A stretch of 64,000 nucleotides of DNA from Sphingopyxis sp. RIFCSPHIGHO2_12_FULL_65_19. Its GTDB lineage: Bacteria > Pseudomonadota > Alphaproteobacteria > Sphingomonadales > Sphingomonadaceae. The stretch lies in the NCBI RefSeq assembly GCF_001830555.1, contig NZ_MIAM01000017.1:674-64673 (forward strand), in the 5' to 3' direction. Position 1 is the first letter of the stretch; every line of letters begins with the position of its first letter. A model generated the notes under the pieces. It saw only the letters and a program-made list of their open reading frames with translations, made no database searches and was not told where the DNA came from. Positions 1-9,876 of this stretch are shown here, in pieces. A program made the position numbers and the translations under genes.

Positions 1-1
1 C

Positions 2-355
2 GGCGCGCGCCGGATCGAAGAAAAGGTGCGCGTTTTTCCCGCCGACCGCCCGCTGCCGCCGGAGCTTTATGCATTGCTCGACGAACGGAGCTTTTGCCGC
101 ACGGCGCCCTGCATCGCGCAATGGACCGGCGATGGCCGCGTCGCGGTCGTGTCGCACACCGGCATGCTGTCCTCCTTCGCCATCGACCCCGTCGAGGGGA
201 AATGGAACGACTATTATGAGCGGAGCGACCCGGACGAACAGAAGCGGCGCGCATTGACCGCCGACGATGTCGAAAAGGGCACGGTCGAAGTGCGAACGGT
301 GACGCGTCGCCAGATTTTTGTAAACGGCAAGCCCGTCGGCGGCGATTTCCAATAG
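2..355 (+). CDS. Hypothetical protein, 5'-truncated by window edge
   Basis: The frame is already open at base 2 and runs to TAG at 353-355, so the true start probably lies upstream; an in-frame GTG at 26 is the first internal candidate. About 117 residues are visible. I see no signal peptide or membrane segment and recognise no family. It sits 63 bp before gatC on the same strand, so it may share a transcript with gatCAB. The GTG has no obvious ribosome-binding site, which favours a start outside the window. Confidence 0.6.
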   Translation, partial: GARRIEEKVRVFPADRPLPPELYALLDERSFCRTAPCIAQWTGDGRVAVVSHTGMLSSFAIDPVEGKWNDYYERSDPDEQKRRALTADDVEKGTVEVRTVTRRQIFVNGKPVGGDFQ

Positions 356-418
356 GCGCAGCTTGAAGCGCGCCGGGCGGGATGCTAGCGGCGCGGCTTC
401 GTTAACGTTAGGGCGATC

Positions 419-721
419 ATGGCAATCGATCAGGCAACAGTCAGGAAAATCGCGTCGCTGGCGCGCATCGCGATCAGCGATGCGGAAGCCGCCGCGATGG
501 AAGGCGAACTCAACGGCATCTTGGGCTGGGTCGAACAACTCGGCGAGGTCGATGTGACGGGGGTCGAACCGATGACCGCGGTGATTCCCAACACGCTGCG
601 GCTGCGCGACGATATCGTCGACGCCGACCCGCTAACCGGCGGCAACCGCCGCGACGATGTGCTGGCGAATGCGCCGGCGGCGATGCACGGCTTTTTCGGC
701 GTGCCCAAGGTGATCGAATAA
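419..721 (+). CDS. gatC: Asp-tRNA(Asn)/Glu-tRNA(Gln) amidotransferase subunit C
   Basis: This is the small 100-residue subunit of the GatCAB amidotransferase, which in the family bridges and stabilises GatA and GatB. The protein shows the usual N-terminal pattern ([18 protein letters not shown]), an acidic middle and a C-terminal GVPKVIE-type end. Length is normal. Its TAA stop shares one base with the ATG of gatA (721), typical of translational coupling in this operon. The complex converts misacylated Glu-tRNA(Gln) or Asp-tRNA(Asn) to the amide form in the cytoplasm. Start chosen at ATG 419 because it gives the family length. Confidence 0.96.
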   Translation: MAIDQATVRKIASLARIAISDAEAAAMEGELNGILGWVEQLGEVDVTGVEPMTAVIPNTLRLRDDIVDADPLTGGNRRDDVLANAPAAMHGFFGVPKVIE

Positions 722-2202
722 TGACCGAGCTGACCAATCTGACCGTCGCCCAGATTCGCGACGGGCACCGCGCGGGCGATTTCAGCGCCGTCGAAGTGGC
801 CGAGGCGTTCAACGCCAATGTCGCGGGCGCGAAGGCGCTCAACGCCTTTATCGTCGAGACGCCGGACCATGCGATCGAAGCCGCGAAGGCGGCGGACGCC
901 GACCGCGCGGCAGGGACGCTGAAGCCCTTGTCTGGCGTGCCGATCGGCATGAAGGATCTGTTCGCGACGAACGGCGTCCAGACGACCGCCGCAAGCCATA
1001 TGCTCGAAGGCTTCGTGCCGCGTTATGAGTCCACCGTTTCGCAGAAATTGTGGGACGCGGGTTGCGGGATGCTGGGCAAGCTGAACCTCGACCAGTTCGC
1101 AATGGGCTCGTCGAACGAGACGAGCTATTTCGGCAATGTGATTTCGCCGTGGCGGCGCAAGGATGGCGGCAATGCGGCGCTGGCGCCGGGCGGGTCGTCG
1201 GGCGGCAGCTCGTCGGCGATCGCGGCGCGGCTGTGCCCCGCGGCGACCGGGACCGACACCGGCGGCTCGATCCGCCAGCCTGCGGCGTTCACCGGAATTT
1301 CGGGGATCAAGCCGACCTATGGCCGCTGCTCGCGCTGGGGCATTGTGGCGTTTGCCAGCTCGCTCGACCAGGCAGGGCCGATGGCGCGCGATGTCCGCGA
1401 CTGCGCGATCATGCTCGAAAATATGGCGGGCTTCGATCCCAAGGATGCGACGAGCCTCGACATGGCAGTGCCCAATTGGGAAGCCGCTTTGTCGAGCGAT
1501 CTCAAGGGTAAGACCGTCGGTATTCCCAAGGAATATCGGCTGGAGGGCATCGACCCCGACATCGACGCGATGTGGGATGCCGGGATTGCGATGCTGAAGG
1601 ATGCGGGCGCTGACGTGGTCGAGATCAGCCTGCCGCACACCAAATATGCGCTGCCCGCTTACTATATCATCGCGCCTGCCGAGGCGTCGTCGAACCTCGC
1701 GCGCTATGACGGCGTGCGGTATGGTTTGCGCGACCTGCCACAGGGCGCGGGGTTGCAGGATATGTATGCCGCGACGCGCGCGGATGGTTTCGGGCCAGAG
1801 GTCAAGCGCCGCATCATGATCGGCACCTATGTGCTGTCGGCGGGCTTTTACGACGCCTATTATACGCAGGCGCAGAAGGTGCGGACGCTGATTTCGCGCG
1901 ACTTCACCGCGGCGTTCGAGACTTGCGACGTGATCCTCGCGCCGACCGCGCCGTCGGCGGCGTTCGGGCTGGGCGAGAAGATGGCCGATCCGCTGGCGAT
2001 GTATCTGAACGATGTGTTCGCGGTGCCAGCGAGCCTTGCAGGGCTGCCCGCAATGTCGGTCCCCGCTGCGCTGAACCGCGAAGGGCTGCCGCTGGGCTTG
2101 CAGATCATCGGCAAGGCTTTCGACGAGCAGGGCGTTCTGAACGCCGGACTGGCGATCGAGGAACGCGCCGGGTTTACGGCGCGGGCGGAGAAGTGGTGGT
2201 AG
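721..2202 (+). CDS. gatA: Asp-tRNA(Asn)/Glu-tRNA(Gln) amidotransferase subunit A
   Basis: Amidase-signature protein of 493 residues that hydrolyses glutamine and supplies ammonia to GatB. The Ser-cisSer-Lys triad can be placed: Lys78 (GVPIGMKDL), cis-Ser159 in the [10 protein letters not shown] loop and nucleophile Ser183 in [11 protein letters not shown]. Length is standard. It starts one base inside gatC and is separated from gatB by a 105-bp gap filled with a paired palindromic repeat, an uncommon insertion in an otherwise compact operon. Soluble cytoplasmic enzyme subunit. Confidence 0.98.
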   Translation: MTELTNLTVAQIRDGHRAGDFSAVEVAEAFNANVAGAKALNAFIVETPDHAIEAAKAADADRAAGTLKPLSGVPIGMKDLFATNGVQTTAASHMLEGFVPRYESTVSQKLWDAGCGMLGKLNLDQFAMGSSNETSYFGNVISPWRRKDGGNAALAPGGSSGGSSSAIAARLCPAATGTDTGGSIRQPAAFTGISGIKPTYGRCSRWGIVAFASSLDQAGPMARDVRDCAIMLENMAGFDPKDATSLDMAVPNWEAALSSDLKGKTVGIPKEYRLEGIDPDIDAMWDAGIAMLKDAGADVVEISLPHTKYALPAYYIIAPAEASSNLARYDGVRYGLRDLPQGAGLQDMYAATRADGFGPEVKRRIMIGTYVLSAGFYDAYYTQAQKVRTLISRDFTAAFETCDVILAPTAPSAAFGLGEKMADPLAMYLNDVFAVPASLAGLPAMSVPAALNREGLPLGLQIIGKAFDEQGVLNAGLAIEERAGFTARAEKWW

Positions 2203-2210
2203 CTTGGCCT

Positions 2211-2292
2211 GTGCCCCTGCGAAGGCAGGGGCCCATCTCCGGATGGTGCAAGGTTGAAGCGGCAGGTGATGGGTTCCTGCCTTCGCAGGAAC
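2211..2292 (+). repeat. Paired palindromic repeat (REP/BIME-like) between gatA and gatB
   Basis: Two short hairpins, CCCCTGCGAAGGCAGGGG and TTCCTGCCTTCGCAGGAA, lie in opposite orientation about 45 bp apart, each followed or preceded by CCCATC/GATGGG. The two arms are inverted copies of one another. The same design recurs at 9877-9954. It fills most of the gatA-gatB gap and ends about 15 bp before the gatB start. Confidence 0.75.
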
Positions 2293-2307
2293 ACACTGAG
2301 GATTTGA

Positions 2308-3777
2308 ATGATGTCTGATTATCGCATCAAGGGCGAAACCGGCGAGTGGGAGGTCGTGATCGGCCTGGAGGTCCACGCCCAGATCACGACCAACGCCAAG
2401 CTGTTTTCGGGCGCCGCCACGGCGTTCGGGGCCGAACCGAACACGCAGGTGTCGCTGGTCGACGCCGCGATGCCGGGGATGCTGCCGGTGCCGAACCGCG
2501 AGTGCATCCGCCAGGCGGTGCGCACGGGCATGGCGATCGAGGCGCAGATCAATCGCTGGTCGCGGTTCGACCGCAAGAATTATTTCTATGCCGACCTCCC
2601 GCAGGGATACCAGATTTCGCAGCTTTATCATCCGCTTGTCGGCGAAGGTTCGCTGACGATCGCAGCCGATGAGAAGGCCGGGATTCCCGCCGACAAGGCG
2701 ATCGGGGTCGAGCGTATCCATGTCGAGCAGGACGCCGGCAAGCTGATGCACGACCAGCATCCGACGATGAGCTACGTCGACCTCAACCGTTCGGGCGTCG
2801 CGCTGATGGAAATCGTCTCGCGCCCCGATATGCGCTCGCCCGCCGAAGCCGGGGCCTATGTGCGCAAGCTGCGCTCGATCCTGCGCTATGTCGGATCGTG
2901 CGACGGCAATATGGAAGAGGGCTCGATGCGCGCCGACGTCAACGTCAGCGTCCGCAAGCCCGGCGACGAATTCGGGACGCGGACCGAGACGAAGAACGTC
3001 AATTCGGTGCGTTTCGTGATGGCGGTGATCGAGGGTGAGGCGAAGCGTCAGGTCGCGCTGATCGAAAGCGGCGGCACGGTGGTACAGGAAACGCGGCTTT
3101 ACGATCCCGACCGCAACGAAACGCGCTCGATGCGGTCGAAGGAAGATGCGCATGATTACCGCTACTTCCCCGATCCCGACTTGCTGCCGCTCGAGCTTGA
3201 CGACGCGTTCCTCGAGGAATGTCGCGACAGCCTGCCCGAACTGCCCGACGCCAAGCGCGCGCGCTATCTGGCCGCGGGGATCAGCGCCTATAACGCCGAT
3301 GTGCTGACGGCCGAGGTCGAGGCGGCGCGCTGGTTCGACGCGCTGCTGGAAGCGGGCGCCAAGCCCGCCGCGGCGGCGAACTGGGTGACGAGCGAGCTGT
3401 TCGGCGCGCTCAATCGGATGGGCCGCGACATTTCGGATTCGCCGGTGTCGCCCGAACACGCTGCCGAATTGCTGGGCCTGGTTGCCGACGGCACGATTTC
3501 GGGCACCATCGCCAAGCAGGTGTTCGAGAAAATGCTGGAAAGCGGCGACGCCGCGAGCGTGATCGTCGAGCGCGACGGGCTGAAGCAGACGAGCGACACC
3601 GGCGCGATCGAGGCCGAGATCGCCAAGATCCTGACCGCCAATGCCGACAAGGTCGAGCAGTATAAGGGCGGCAAGGAGGCCTTGTTCGGCTTCTTCGTCG
3701 GGCAGACGATGAAGGCGATGCAGGGCAAGGCGAACCCGCAGGTCGTCAACGAACTGCTGAAAAAGGCGCTGGGCTAA
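2308..3777 (+). CDS. gatB: Asp-tRNA(Asn)/Glu-tRNA(Gln) amidotransferase subunit B
   Basis: 489-residue tRNA-binding and kinase subunit of GatCAB, which phosphorylates the misacylated Glu/Asp and transfers ammonia from GatA. The N-terminal cradle begins with [17 protein letters not shown] and contains the [15 protein letters not shown] signature; the C-terminal YqeY-like tail ends in [14 protein letters not shown]. Two adjacent in-frame ATGs (2308 and 2311) exist; either gives a normal N-terminus. Third gene of the gatCAB operon. Confidence 0.97.
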   Translation: MMSDYRIKGETGEWEVVIGLEVHAQITTNAKLFSGAATAFGAEPNTQVSLVDAAMPGMLPVPNRECIRQAVRTGMAIEAQINRWSRFDRKNYFYADLPQGYQISQLYHPLVGEGSLTIAADEKAGIPADKAIGVERIHVEQDAGKLMHDQHPTMSYVDLNRSGVALMEIVSRPDMRSPAEAGAYVRKLRSILRYVGSCDGNMEEGSMRADVNVSVRKPGDEFGTRTETKNVNSVRFVMAVIEGEAKRQVALIESGGTVVQETRLYDPDRNETRSMRSKEDAHDYRYFPDPDLLPLELDDAFLEECRDSLPELPDAKRARYLAAGISAYNADVLTAEVEAARWFDALLEAGAKPAAAANWVTSELFGALNRMGRDISDSPVSPEHAAELLGLVADGTISGTIAKQVFEKMLESGDAASVIVERDGLKQTSDTGAIEAEIAKILTANADKVEQYKGGKEALFGFFVGQTMKAMQGKANPQVVNELLKKALG

Positions 3778-3837
3778 GGCCGGCGGCCAAGGCTGGCGGC
3801 TGTGGCGGGCCGGGGTCGCCCCCGGCCGCTTCGCCCG

Positions 3838-4608
3838 TTAGAATCGCCGCTGACCCTGGCCCCAATTGCCGACATCGCACTGGCCGGAAAAGTCGGTCTG
3901 TGCCTTGATCTGGATGCGGCCCGAACGGCGGTCGATATCGACCTTGGGCTTGTTGAGGCCGTTGAGGCGGTAGGTCGCGGTGATGCGATCGGGCGTTACC
4001 ATCAGATTTTCGAGATCCCACCAGCCTTCGTGCCCGCCCGAGTGAATGGGCGGCACGAGTTTCGGGCCAAGGTGGATGCGCCCCTGATCGCCATAAAGTT
4101 CGATCTGGACGTCGCTGTTGAAGCCCTGCGTCGTGCTGACGACATCATTGCCCCATTCCCATTTATGTTTCGAGCTGTTCCAGTCGTAACGCGGGGCCGT
4201 GGTGACGCTGGGGCGGTTGCCCGCGCCGTAGCAGACGAGGACGAGCGAACCGGCGTCGCGATACGCCGGATCGGCAGGGGGCGCGTGATGATCGGCGGGG
4301 GGCGCATAGCCGCCGCGCGATCCGCCGTCCTGGCAATTTTCGGCGGGAACGCCGATGATCGCCGAATAGCGCCCGTCCATCGTGGCGACCGAGATGCAGC
4401 GCCCGGTGCGCTGGTTCCACCAGAAAGTATAGCGTTGGTCGCGCACGGTGGTCGATTGGCGCGATTCATAGCCACGCGCGAGGAGCTGGGTTTCGCCGCC
4501 AGCGCCGCGCGCGCCGACAAGATCGGCGACGTCGGGCGCCGATTGCGCAAGCGCGGTCCCCGGAAAGGCGGCGGAGGCGAGAAGCGGTAAAAGCAAGACT
4601 CGACGCAT
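3838..4608 (-). CDS. Secreted hypothetical protein
   Basis: 256 residues starting at ATG 4608, chosen because it directly follows a GGAGT ribosome-binding site and begins a clear Sec signal peptide (MRRVLLLPLLASAAFPGTALAQ, cleavage expected after AQ). A longer upstream reading would bury the signal. The mature part has a Gly/Pro/His-rich central stretch (about residues 100-125) and a C-terminal beta-rich half with Trp and Asp residues. No catalytic motif is recognised. It is convergent with gatB and probably periplasmic or exported. Confidence 0.8.
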   Translation of the reverse strand: MRRVLLLPLLASAAFPGTALAQSAPDVADLVGARGAGGETQLLARGYESRQSTTVRDQRYTFWWNQRTGRCISVATMDGRYSAIIGVPAENCQDGGSRGGYAPPADHHAPPADPAYRDAGSLVLVCYGAGNRPSVTTAPRYDWNSSKHKWEWGNDVVSTTQGFNSDVQIELYGDQGRIHLGPKLVPPIHSGGHEGWWDLENLMVTPDRITATYRLNGLNKPKVDIDRRSGRIQIKAQTDFSGQCDVGNWGQGQRRF

Positions 4609-4697
4609 GATGGTGACTCCCGTTGCTTGCAGCGTCGCCACATTATCGTGCCGCGATGCCGCCGCCAAGCAAGTCCCGGTCGGCGGTCCTGAAAAAA

Positions 4698-6389
4698 TCA
4701 ACGTCCGCCGGGACCGGCCGGATATTTCCACACGCTGCGGCCTTCCTTGATGGTTTCCAGGACCTTGATGTCCTTGATCTGATCCACCGGGGTGGTCAGC
4801 GGATTCTTGTCGAGGATCACCAGGTCGGCGAGCAGGCCGGGCTTGATCCGGCCCTTGCGACCCTCCTCAAATGCTTGCCACGCGGGGCCGGTGGTAAGCG
4901 CTTGCAGCGCGGCATAGGCGCCGATGCGTTCGCCCGGGCCGCTGACGACGCCGGTCGGCGAGAGGCGCGCCATCGACGTCCACAGCATGAAGCGCGTGTC
5001 GAGCGGCGTGACGCTGTAATCGCTGTGGTTCGACGGCCTCAGGCCCGCGGCCCGTGCCGAGGCGAGCGGGCTGATGAAATCGACGATGTCGGCGGGAAAG
5101 TTGGTGCGGTGGACGTCGGCCCAATACCAGGCGTGGTTCGAGAAATAGGCGGGGCCGACCCCGATGCGGGCGTAGGCGGGAAGCTGGTCGCGGCGCTGGA
5201 ATTGCGAATGGATGACGATCGGGCGGCGGTCGTCGGCAGCCTTGATGCCGAGCGTGTCAAAGCAGCCGATCGCCATGTCGATCGCCGCGTCGCCATTGGC
5301 GTGTGCGAAAATCTGCCACCCGCGCGCGTGGACCTTTGCCGCCTGTGTGCAAAATTCCTGCGGCGACAGCACGGGTTGGCCGTGCCAGGGATGCGCGCCC
5401 TCCGGGCTGCCACGCGCATAGTCGCGGGTGAAATAGCCGGTGCGCGCCTGCACCGAACCGTCGAGGACGAATTTGATCCCCTGTAGCTTCACATGGTCCT
5501 GCCAGACGCCGAATTTGAGGTCGGGCCGCGCGAGCAGCGCATCGAGGCCGGGTGAAAAGGGCAGGAGGGCGAGGTCGATCTTGAGCCGCGCGCGCGCTGC
5601 CGGCGAGGTGAGGAAAGCAATGTCGGGCGGCTGGGTCGCGCCATCCTGGGCATGCGTATAGCCTTCGGCGAAATAGGCGTCCTGCGCGGCGTCGAGCGCC
5701 GCGAGCTTCTGCTCCGCCGTCGGCTGCGGCAATTTGGCGAGCAGCAGGAACATCGCTTATTCAAGCAGGACGCCGTTAAGCTTGCCGCCCGCGTCGCGCA
5801 GCATCATGCCGCCGGGCGGGATGGGCGTGGTTTCGTCGAGGTTGGCGGCGGCCAGCGCGGCGCTGTTCGCCACCGCGCCGTGGAGCGATACGTGCAGCAC
5901 GACGATCGGGCGGTCGGCGGCAACCGCGTCGAGTTCGGCGCGCGTGATGTGGCGCTTTTCGGCGAGATTTTCATTGTCATATTGCCACACGACGATCCAG
6001 CGCCCGGCGGGGACGGTCGCCGCATAATCGCGAATGGCCGCCTGAAGCGCGGGGATGTCGGCGACCCCCGCGTGCGCCTTGTCGCGCAGGTCGAGCCCGC
6101 CCGCGCTCATCGCCCGGACGGTGAAATGCGAATGGGCGTCGATGAAGCCGGGGAGCAGGGTAGCGCCGCCGAGGTCGCGGACCGCGGCGCCCTGTCCCGC
6201 CGCTTGCCGCGCCGCCTGTTCGGTTCCGGCAAAGGCGATGCGGTCGCCGCGCGTGACCACGGCCTCGACGATTTGCGGCACGTCGCCGTCCATCGTGACG
6301 ATCGGGCCGCCGCGATAGAGTGTGACGTCCTGGGCAATGGCGGGCGCCGTGGTTGCCAGCAGCAGCGCGATGGCGGCGGTAGTTTTCAT
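4698..6389 (-). pseudogene. Amidohydrolase (YtcJ-like) gene split by an in-frame stop
   Basis: The N-terminal part (6389 to 5757) starts after a GGAGAGAGAT site with a signal peptide ending AIAQ and carries the metal-binding HxH motif (FIDAHSHF, His86/His88). It ends in GVLLE followed by TAA at 5759-5757. Two codons later, in the same frame, ATG 5753 opens a 351-residue segment (5753 to 4698) that continues the same amidohydrolase-3 fold to a normal C-terminus. Without the stop the protein would be about 562 residues, the usual size. So the gene is a recent nonsense pseudogene, a readthrough case, or is made as two pieces by reinitiation. Such enzymes are usually periplasmic hydrolases of uncertain substrate. 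Confidence 0.85.
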
Positions 6390-6459
6390 ATCTCTCTCCC
6401 CTGCGGATATCGTGCGGAGGGGGAGGGAAGAGTCAAGTATAGTGAGCATTCTAATCTTC

Positions 6460-6509
6460 GTCATTCCCGCGGTGGCGCTGCGCGCCGTCTGCGACGCCGC
6501 GGGAATGAC
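6460..6509 (+). repeat. Palindromic repeat with GTCATTCCCGC arms
   Basis: Inverted arms GTCATTCCCGCGG and CCGCGGGAATGAC close over a GC-rich loop. It lies in the gap between the amidohydrolase start and the small gene at 6526. It resembles the repeats at 2211 and 9877 in design but not in exact sequence. Confidence 0.65.
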
Positions 6510-6525
6510 GAAAGGGGCGGGCCCG

Positions 6526-6723
6526 CTAAACCTGCTGCGGCGGCACTTCGTCGGGGCCGCGGCCCGGTTCGTCGATGTCGCCGCCGCCGGGACGACCGGG
6601 GATTTCGCTCGGTTGGCCGGCGGGGTCTTCTTGCGGGGTCGGTTGCACCGGCCGTTCGGGCGGCGCCATCGGTTCGATGGTGTCGGGCTTCGGCTTGGGA
6701 AACGGGTCGATGGCGTTGGTCAT
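6526..6723 (-). CDS. Small proline-rich hypothetical protein
   Basis: 65 residues from ATG 6723, which sits just downstream of a strong AAGGAG ribosome-binding site. The protein is Pro/Glu/Asp-rich and has no hydrophobic segment, so it is probably disordered and cytoplasmic. Composition such as PKPKPDTIEPMAPPERP and a C-terminal PGGGDIDEPGRGPDE run is all that can be said; no family is recognised. The good Shine-Dalgarno and compact length argue that it is expressed. Confidence 0.7.
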   Translation of the reverse strand: MTNAIDPFPKPKPDTIEPMAPPERPVQPTPQEDPAGQPSEIPGRPGGGDIDEPGRGPDEVPPQQV

Positions 6724-6753
6724 GCTACTCTCCTTGCATGGACCCAACGAACG

Positions 6754-6801
6754 GGCGCCGGGCATGTTCCGCCAGCAGGCGCCGAGCATGTTCCGCCAGC
6801 G
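6754..6801 (+). repeat. Two-copy 24-bp tandem repeat upstream of tRNA-Leu
   Basis: The unit GGCGCCGNGCATGTTCCGCC plus AGCN is repeated twice in tandem with one internal difference. The second copy ends in the palindrome GTTCCGCCAGCGGAAC. It lies about 110 bp upstream of the tRNA and could be a simple duplication. Confidence 0.6.
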
Positions 6802-6913
6802 GAACGGGGGGCTTTGTGCCCTTGCCCTTGGCGGCGCGTCTGCTATAGCCCCGCGCGGCCCGCACGGGCGTGCGCGGCAGCGCGCGATTTCGTGCACCCG
6901 GCCGAAAACACCT

Positions 6914-6998
6914 GCGGGCGTGGCGGAATTGGTAGACGCGCTGGTTTTAGGTACCAGTATCGCAAGATGTGGGGGTTCGAGTCCCTTCGCCCGCACCA
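6914..6998 (+). tRNA. tRNA-Leu (anticodon UAG)
   Basis: Acceptor arms GCGGGCG (6914-6920) and CGCCCGC (6988-6994) pair fully, followed by discriminator A and an encoded CCA. The anticodon loop TTTAGGT is closed by CTGGT/ACCAG and gives UAG. The long variable arm (TATCGCAAGATG region) and 85-nt length fit a class II leucine tRNA. The T arm carries GGTTCGAGTCC. Confidence 0.95.
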
Positions 6999-7085
6999 AT
7001 CCGCAATGCAGGCCGGGATCATGGGGAACTCCGCCGCGATGGCGGGGTTCGATACGAGATTTTGAGCAAGGATAAGACCAAGGCA

Positions 7086-8699
7086 ATGAAGACCGTCGAA
7101 ACGCTGAACGAAGGCCTGAAGCGCGAATATCGCGTCACCATCACCGCCAAGGACATCGACGCGCGCGTCGACGACGAGGTGAAGAGCATCGCCCCGACCG
7201 TTCGTATGCCCGGCTTTCGCCCCGGCAAGGTGCCGCCGAACCTGATCCGCAAGATGCACGGCCCGGCGCTGTCGGCCGACGCGCTGAACAAGGCGATCGA
7301 CGCCAGCGTGCGCGACCTGATGGCAAAGGAAAAGCTTCGCCCCGCGCTGCAACCCGCCGTCGCGCTCGACGAAGGTTATGAAGCCGGCAAGGACGCCGAA
7401 CTGACCGTCAGCCTGGAAGTGCTGCCCGACATTGCGACGCCGTCGATCGACGGGCTGAAGCTGGAGCGCCTGACCGTTCCTGCCGACGACAAGGCCGTGA
7501 TGGCGAAGATCGAAGAATTCGCCGCGCAGATGAAGCGGTTCGAGGACGCGCCGAAGACGAAGAAGGCCGCCCAGGGCGATCAGGTCATCATCGATTTCGC
7601 CGGCAGCGTCGATGGCGTCGCTTTCGACGGCGGCACCGGCGAGGACATGGCGGTCGAAATCGGTTCGGGCCAGTTGATCCCCGGCTTTGAAGACCAGCTG
7701 GTCGGCGTCAAGACTGGCGACGAAAAGGTTCTGAAGGTCACCTTCCCCGACGAATATCCGGTCGAGAATCTGAAGGGCAAGCCCGCCGAATTCGCCGTGA
7801 CGGTGAAGGAAGTGAAGGTGCCCGCCGCGTCGAAGATCGACGACGAGTTCGCCAAGTCGCTTGGCCTGGAAAGCCTCGACAAGCTGAAAGAGCTGATGAA
7901 GGATCAGGTCGAGCAGGAACTGAACGGCCTGACGCGCACCTATATGAAGCGCAAGCTGCTCGACCAGCTCGCCGCGAGCCATGATTTCGACGTGCCGCCG
8001 ACGATGGTGGAGGCCGAGTTCAACCAGATCTGGCAGCAGCTGGAACATGAAGTCAGCCACGAGGAAGATCCCGAAGCGGCGAAGGCCGAGCTGGAAAACG
8101 ACCGCGAAGATTATCGCGCGATCGCGGTGCGCCGCGTCCGTCTGGGCCTGCTGTTGTCCGAAATCGGACAGGCGCACGGCGTCCAGGTTTCGAGCCAGGA
8201 AATGCAGCGCCTGATCATGCAGGCGGCGCAGCAGTATCGCCCCGAAGATCGCGGCCGGTTTATGGAATATGTGCAGCAGGACGCGCTCGCCGCGGCGCAG
8301 CTTCGCGCCCCGCTGTATGAAGACAAGGTTGTCGACTTCCTGTTCGAGAAGGCCGAGATCAGCGACCGCGAAACCACCCGCGAGGAACTGGAAGCCGCGA
8401 TCGAGGCCGACGATGATGCGGGCCACGTCCACGGCCCGGGTTGCGGCCATGACCATGACCATGACGCGAAGCCCGCCAAAAAGGCTGCCGCGAAAAAGCC
8501 CGCCGCCAAAAAGGATGCGGTGAAGGACGAGGCCAAGGCCGAGGACGCGCCCGCCAAGAAGGCGCCCGCGAAAAAGGCCGAAGCCAAGACCGAGGAAAAG
8601 CCCGCGGCTGCCAAGAAGGCCGCGCCGGCCAAGGCTGCGGCCGAAAAGGCTGAGCCCGCGAAAAAGGCTCCCGCCAAGAAGGCTGCGGCAAAGAAATAA
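7086..8699 (+). CDS. tig: Trigger factor with His-rich and Lys/Ala/Pro-rich tail
   Basis: Ribosome-associated chaperone with peptidyl-prolyl isomerase activity, 537 residues from ATG 7086. The N-terminal ribosome-binding signature GFRPGKVPPNLI is present near residues 40-55, followed by an FKBP-type PPIase domain (about 155-245) and the helical C-domain. After about residue 440 comes GHVHGPGCGHDHDHD, a likely metal-binding cluster, then about 80 residues of Lys/Ala/Pro repeats. The extension makes it roughly 100 residues longer than E. coli trigger factor. The upstream in-frame ATGs would overlap the tRNA and were rejected. A strong terminator follows. Confidence 0.96.
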   Translation: MKTVETLNEGLKREYRVTITAKDIDARVDDEVKSIAPTVRMPGFRPGKVPPNLIRKMHGPALSADALNKAIDASVRDLMAKEKLRPALQPAVALDEGYEAGKDAELTVSLEVLPDIATPSIDGLKLERLTVPADDKAVMAKIEEFAAQMKRFEDAPKTKKAAQGDQVIIDFAGSVDGVAFDGGTGEDMAVEIGSGQLIPGFEDQLVGVKTGDEKVLKVTFPDEYPVENLKGKPAEFAVTVKEVKVPAASKIDDEFAKSLGLESLDKLKELMKDQVEQELNGLTRTYMKRKLLDQLAASHDFDVPPTMVEAEFNQIWQQLEHEVSHEEDPEAAKAELENDREDYRAIAVRRVRLGLLLSEIGQAHGVQVSSQEMQRLIMQAAQQYRPEDRGRFMEYVQQDALAAAQLRAPLYEDKVVDFLFEKAEISDRETTREELEAAIEADDDAGHVHGPGCGHDHDHDAKPAKKAAAKKPAAKKDAVKDEAKAEDAPAKKAPAKKAEAKTEEKPAAAKKAAPAKAAAEKAEPAKKAPAKKAAAKK

Positions 8700-8718
8700 G
8701 CCTTTGGCTGACGATCAC

Positions 8719-8757
8719 AAAAAGGCCGGGTGGAGGATGCTCCACCCGGCCTTTTTT
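8719..8757 (+). terminator. Rho-independent terminator after tig
   Basis: A 13-bp stem AAGGCCGGGTGGA/TCCACCCGGCCTT with loop GGATGC is followed by a T tract. It starts about 20 bp after the tig stop and is the clearest terminator in the window. Confidence 0.92.
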
Positions 8758-8831
8758 GTTCGTCGATCGTCGCTACTGGGTTCCTGCTTTGGCGGGAATG
8801 ACAATGATAGCGAGGGCGTTCCGCTTCCCCT

Positions 8832-9449
8832 TCAAATCACGTCCATATTATAGCAATGCCAGCTGAAGATCGCTGCCGCACCGCGATGCGGCCGCCATGG
8901 TTCGGCGAGTTCGCGCGCCTGCTTTTCACTGGGCCGCGCGCCCAGCCCGAGGATGCGGCCGACCGCTTCCTGCACCGCAAGGTCGCCGGCCGGCCAGATG
9001 TCGGGGCGCCCCTCGGCGAACAGCAGGTAGATCTCGGCCGACCAGCGGCCGATTCCCTTGACCTTGGTGAGCAGCGCGATCGCTTCCTCGTCGTCGGCGG
9101 GCAGGGCGTCGAAGGTCAGTTCGCCGTCGAGGATCAGTTGCGCGAGGCTCTTGGCATAGCCTTGTTTCTGGCCCGACAGGCCGCAGGCGCGCAGCGTGTC
9201 GAAATCGGCGGCGGCGATCACGTCCGCCGGACAGCCCTCGCCAAATTGCGCCTCGAGCTTGTTCCAGATCGAATTGGCGGCGGCGACGCTGACCTGCTGG
9301 CCGACGATGGTGCGCAGCAGCGTGGTGTAGCCCGGCGCGCGGATGCGCGGTTCGGGATAGCCCGCATTGCCCAGCGCGCGGGCGAAATTGGCATCGCTCG
9401 CTGCAAGGGCGTCGATCCCCGCATTCAGCTGCTCCTGGCTGAGCCCCAT
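8832..9449 (-). CDS. DNA-3-methyladenine glycosylase II (AlkA-type, HhH-GPD)
   Basis: 205-residue base-excision-repair glycosylase that removes alkylated purines. The helix-hairpin-helix motif [13 protein letters not shown] (residues 130-142) is followed by a Gly/Pro-rich stretch and the catalytic aspartate Asp156 (PAGDLAV), the HhH-GPD signature. The N-terminal IVGQQVS helix is also typical. The length matches the short bacterial AlkA class without the extra N-terminal domain of E. coli AlkA. ATG 9449 follows AAAGGAG. It is divergent from the ferredoxin gene. Confidence 0.92.
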   Translation of the reverse strand: MGLSQEQLNAGIDALAASDANFARALGNAGYPEPRIRAPGYTTLLRTIVGQQVSVAAANSIWNKLEAQFGEGCPADVIAAADFDTLRACGLSGQKQGYAKSLAQLILDGELTFDALPADDEEAIALLTKVKGIGRWSAEIYLLFAEGRPDIWPAGDLAVQEAVGRILGLGARPSEKQARELAEPWRPHRGAAAIFSWHCYNMDVI

Positions 9450-9551
9450 CGCGATATTCTCCTTTTGTTCCTTTGGTTGTCTTTAGCAACGCTTGATTTG
9501 AGGCGCAACGCGCGACATAGCGCCAGCAACACCAAAGATATGGGGACTAGC

Positions 9552-9869
9552 ATGGCGAAGCTGATTGTCGTGACGCGCGACGGAACCGAGCATGAGATCG
9601 AGGGCGATACCAGCCTGACGGTCATGGAGAATATCCGCGACGCCGGTTTCGACGAACTGCTGGCCCTGTGCGGCGGTTGCTGTTCGTGCGCGACGTGCCA
9701 TGTCCATGTCGAGGCGGGCGCGACCGACCAGCTGCCCGCGATGAGCGAGGACGAGAATGACCTGCTCGATTCGACCACCGACCGCGACGAGGGGTCGCGC
9801 CTGTCGTGCCAGATCCCGTTCAGCGACGCGCTCGACGGACTGAAGGTGCGGATCGCCGCCGAGGATTGA
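9552..9869 (+). CDS. 2Fe-2S ferredoxin, adrenodoxin type
   Basis: 105-residue electron carrier. Cluster ligands are Cys40, Cys46, Cys49 and Cys86 in the C-x5-C-x2-C-x36-C spacing of vertebrate-type (ISC/P450-linked) ferredoxins. Extra cysteines 43 and 44 lie in the loop, which is less usual. ATG 9552 was chosen; another in-frame ATG at 9540 would add four residues. Acidic and soluble. No ISC or P450 genes adjoin it here, so its partner cannot be inferred. Confidence 0.93.
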   Translation: MAKLIVVTRDGTEHEIEGDTSLTVMENIRDAGFDELLALCGGCCSCATCHVHVEAGATDQLPAMSEDENDLLDSTTDRDEGSRLSCQIPFSDALDGLKVRIAAED

Positions 9870-9876
9870 TATGTTC

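Noticed and set aside
430..3459. A 1009-residue minus-strand frame opposite gatC-gatA-gatB
   Set aside because: Clear coding of gat genes on the other strand; the long frame is an artefact of high GC content and contains no recognisable domain.
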